Shown here one piece after another: positions 22,165-23,833 of a stretch of 23,833 nucleotides of DNA. The translations under genes were made by a program, and so were the position numbers. Position 1 is the stretch's first letter. Each line of letters begins with the position of its first letter. Origin of the DNA: a virus; the IMG/VR virus record IMGVR_UViG_3300047323_000322, positions 1 to 23,833 of that record; one strand, written 5' to 3'. The notes under the pieces are model-generated. The model did not search any database and had not been told where the DNA came from. It saw only the letters and a list, made by a program, of their open reading frames with translations.

Positions 22165-22198
22165 GAAGCCCCGACGAGGTGAGAGTCGTCAGGGCTTC
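22165..22198 (+). promoter_or_regulatory. Leader hairpin before antirepressor
   Basis: GAAGCCC-C-GACGA pairs with TCGTC-A-GGGCTTC across an 8-nt loop (12 pairs, one C-A mismatch). It lies between the small Arc gene and the antirepressor ATG at 22233, 35 nt upstream. Without a T-run it is more likely a regulatory RNA element (attenuation, antisense target or translation control) than a terminator. Confidence 0.6.
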
Positions 22199-22232
22199 GG
22201 GAAACGAGATCAACTTCGAGGAAGAAATCGTC

Positions 22233-23132
22233 ATGAATAATGCTACCGCAATTCCAAAAGAAAACAATGTCCAGTGTCGGACGGCTGAAGTCATCCCCTT
22301 TAGCTTCGGTGCACAACAGGTGCGTACGCTGCTGATTGAAGATCAGCCATGGTTTGTGGCGAACGATGTCTCTGCTGCACTTCAGTACAGCGAAGCCTCG
22401 GCGATGACTCGCCATCTGGACGATGACGAAAAGGGTCTGTCAATTGTGCAGACCCTTGGCGGCGATCAAGAAATGCTCGTTATCAATCAGTCAGGACTTT
22501 ACTCGGCAATACTTCGAAGCCGCAAGGCTGAGGCCAAGCGCTTCAAAAAATGGGTCACTGCCGAGGTTCTCCCGACCATCCGCAAGTACGGTCGCTACGA
22601 AGACCAGGGCAAGATGCAAACCCTTATCGGCCAAACCATCGGTACTGACGGTTTTCACATGCTCGGAGCAGTAGTCAAGGGCAAGGTGTCGAGCCTTCCG
22701 GTTCCAGCTCAGCGACGCGCTACAGCAAAGATCTGGTCACAGACCCATGCTGCGTTCGGCGTTCGCTCGGCAGCGGATATTCCTGCTGATCAGTTAGACG
22801 CAGCTCGCAACTTCATTGCGGCCTATGTCGTGCAAGAAGGTGAGTTTCTGCCGAAAGAGCCAACCAGTCACGGCAACATGCTGACGGATCGGGAGCTGTA
22901 CGACGTGTTCTTCTTGATGCACCACTTTTCGGCGGTAAAGAGGATCTACGACAGCTACCAACTCGCAGCAGCATTTCGGATGCTTCGATCGCTTGCCGGC
23001 GCGGAAATGCTTGACCACTTCCGCGACTCAACGCTGGCGATTGCCACCTTGTCGAAGCGCTTGCCCGATATGGAAGCCGCGGCTGTGCGCATTGGCATGG
23101 ATCCCGGCACGGTGATGAAAAGCGCAGCATGA
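22233..23132 (+). CDS. BRO-N antirepressor
   Basis: 299-aa protein from ATG 22233 (GAGGA at 22218-22222). The frame also opens at ATG 22122 after GAGGAAGG, which would add 37 acidic residues spanning the hairpin; I rank this second. BRO-N is at about 20-122: strand VIPFSF, 'PWFVANDVSAALQYS', 'VINQSGLYSAILRSRKAEAKRFKKWVTAEVLPTIRKYG'. A helical C-terminal part follows (KIWSQTHAAFGVRSAADIP, then 'LTDRELYDVFFLMHHFSAVKRIYDSYQ'), like the ORF6C/P22-antirepressor C-terminal regions. Such proteins bind and disable the prophage repressor. A weakly coupled 25-codon frame overlaps its stop (ATGA). Confidence 0.9.
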   Translation: MNNATAIPKENNVQCRTAEVIPFSFGAQQVRTLLIEDQPWFVANDVSAALQYSEASAMTRHLDDDEKGLSIVQTLGGDQEMLVINQSGLYSAILRSRKAEAKRFKKWVTAEVLPTIRKYGRYEDQGKMQTLIGQTIGTDGFHMLGAVVKGKVSSLPVPAQRRATAKIWSQTHAAFGVRSAADIPADQLDAARNFIAAYVVQEGEFLPKEPTSHGNMLTDRELYDVFFLMHHFSAVKRIYDSYQLAAAFRMLRSLAGAEMLDHFRDSTLAIATLSKRLPDMEAAAVRIGMDPGTVMKSAA

Positions 23133-23206
23133 ACTTCATTCTGAGGGCTTGCGGCCTGGCGCTGGCAAAAAACCTTTTTGGAAGGGTGCGTCGAATACTG
23201 GTGTGA
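23129..23206 (+). CDS. Possible 25-aa peptide coupled to antirepressor
   Basis: ATG 23129 overlaps the antirepressor stop (ATGA) and runs to TGA 23204-23206. The product, MNFILRACGLALAKNLFGRV then RRILV, is an amphipathic or membrane-active-looking helix with basic residues. No own ribosome site is clear. Short length makes chance possible; its coupling and composition are the only support. Confidence 0.3.
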   Translation: MNFILRACGLALAKNLFGRVRRILV

Positions 23207-23237
23207 GCAATTGCGGTTGACGCTTACGCTCGACGCA
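23187..23237. repeat. Inverted repeat TGCGTCGA / TCGACGCA
   Basis: TGCGTCGA (23187-23194) and its exact complement TCGACGCA (23230-23237) are 35 nt apart, in the gap after the antirepressor. They may fold or bind a dimeric protein; no function can be assigned. Confidence 0.35.
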
Positions 23238-23260
23238 GCCTAACACCTTGAGCTGAATTG

Positions 23261-23280
23261 CCCCGCACTTGCGGGGTTTT
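23261..23280 (+). terminator. Rho-independent terminator of antirepressor transcript
   Basis: Perfect 6-bp stem CCCCGC / GCGGGG with loop actt, then TTTT. Confidence 0.85.
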
Positions 23281-23307
23281 GGTGCTTCCATCGCCGAATG
23301 ATAAAGT
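23279..23307 (+). promoter_or_regulatory. Candidate promoter for lipoprotein gene
   Basis: TTGGTG (23279-23284, 3/6) and TAAAGT (23302-23307, 4/6) with a 17-nt spacer, just before the ribosome site of the lipoprotein gene. Match is weak. Confidence 0.3.
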
Positions 23308-23334
23308 CGCGTCAAACTCAAGCGAGGGAACGAC

Positions 23335-23685
23335 GTGAAAATACTCATTGGCGCGATAGCAGTAGTGTTGCTGACCGGGTGCATGGCGCCGACGATGAAA
23401 GAAGCCAGGCAGAAAGGGCCGGACAAGATTCTGTACTCGAAAAAGTCTGATAAGGCAGTCGCTCAATGCATTCAGTACGAATGGCAAAATCAATCCCTGT
23501 TCGGGGTAACGCCTGAGGCGACGCTTCAGCCAGGAAGGGATAGCGGCTACACCGTGTTCACGGCCGGATCAGAATACTTCGTCGACATCCAGCCTGGCGC
23601 ATCCGGTACGGTAGCCAAGTATTACGCGGTGTTGAACAACTGGATATCCGCTAAACGGCTGAGCGCTCTGCAAAGCTGCCTTTGA
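23335..23685 (+). CDS. Small lipoprotein, likely moron
   Basis: 116-aa protein starting with GTG 23335 after GAGGGAA. The signal is MKILIGAIAVVLLTGC, with lipobox L13-T-G-C16, so it would be exported and lipidated at Cys16. The mature part is about 100 residues with two further cysteines (45 and 115) that may form a disulfide, a 'QCIQYEWQNQS' segment and beta-like ends. It is flanked by terminators on both sides and a possible promoter, so it is an independent unit. Envelope lipoproteins in this part of phage genomes often exclude related phages, but this is a guess. Confidence 0.8.
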   Translation: MKILIGAIAVVLLTGCMAPTMKEARQKGPDKILYSKKSDKAVAQCIQYEWQNQSLFGVTPEATLQPGRDSGYTVFTAGSEYFVDIQPGASGTVAKYYAVLNNWISAKRLSALQSCL

Positions 23686-23699
23686 TCGAAACCTATCTC

Positions 23700-23723
23700 A
23701 AAACCCTCTTCCGCGGGTTTTTT
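23700..23723 (+). terminator. Rho-independent terminator of lipoprotein gene
   Basis: Stem AAAACCC / GGGTTTT with an 8-nt loop and further Ts. It closes the insertion just before tail gene I. Confidence 0.8.
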
Positions 23724-23740
23724 ATTGCATGGAGAAAAGC

Positions 23741-23833
23741 ATGTCCGCACAGGCAATCAATTATCAGCCCATGACAACGATCTTGCTTTATGGGCAACTT
23801 CGCCAGTTCGGCCGGTCCTTCCGTCTTTCGGTG
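23741..23833 (+). CDS. I: Tail assembly protein I, 5' end only
   Basis: The first 31 codons run off the window. ATG 23741 follows GGAG at 23731-23734. After a short lead, 'MTTILLYGQLRQFGRSFRLSV' is the family opening (short strand, 'LYG.L...FGR', 'L.V') of lambda tail assembly protein I. In lambda the order is K, I, J, so this is where gene order resumes after the insertion. Confidence 0.8.
   Translation, partial: MSAQAINYQPMTTILLYGQLRQFGRSFRLSV

Noticed and set aside
23139-23260. Possible attachment site or tRNA in the gap after the antirepressor
   Set aside because: No tRNA fold, integrase or core-like repeat; only a loose 8-bp inverted repeat.

Overview
The window is part of a temperate, lambda-like tailed phage (siphovirus), most likely a Pseudomonas prophage or phage. 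The basis is the GC-rich structural genes, the lambda/HK97-type morphogenesis order, and gene families that from general knowledge are common in Pseudomonas prophages (DUF2280 small terminase, DUF4055 portal, DUF4128 tail terminator, lambda M/L/K/I tail genes). The host genus is inferred, not shown. No integrase, tRNA, rRNA or CRISPR array is present.

Layout. (1) 1-1000: upstream terminator, then a lysis cassette with a lambda S-like holin, an Rz i-spanin and an overlapping Rz1 o-spanin lipoprotein; no endolysin is in the window. (2) 1000-2770: two coupled small genes, a reverse-strand lipoprotein, and a phage metallopeptidase-like protein. (3) 2797-9212: packaging and head genes (TerS, TerL, portal, MuF-like head protein, scaffold-like protein, major capsid). 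(4) 9258-12113: HeH/LEM-like coiled-coil protein, then connector, head closure, gp10-like and tail terminator proteins. (5) 13096-19652: major tail protein, frameshifted tail chaperone, tape measure, then minor tail proteins M, L and K. (6) 19653-23740: about 4.1 kb of accessory DNA, placed between K and the start of tail gene I, which runs off the window end.

Several accessory genes ('morons') sit inside the late operon, each closed by its own rho-independent terminator: 7060-7428, 10448-10639, 12178-12993 and 23335-23685. They are more AT-rich or carry lipoprotein signals. This suggests independent expression from the prophage.

The K-I insertion holds an immunity-I-like module. A leftward operon begins with an Arc-type ribbon-helix-helix protein. 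It faces a rightward 57-aa second Arc-type protein followed by a BRO-N antirepressor. The intergenic region between them carries three copies of a GAATCCAC half-site and a palindromic TTGACGTCAA. This resembles P22 immI (arc/mnt/ant) in logic but lies within tail genes. The other strong non-ORF signal is a canonical GGGAAAC slippery heptamer at 14130-14136, which fuses the two tail chaperone frames.
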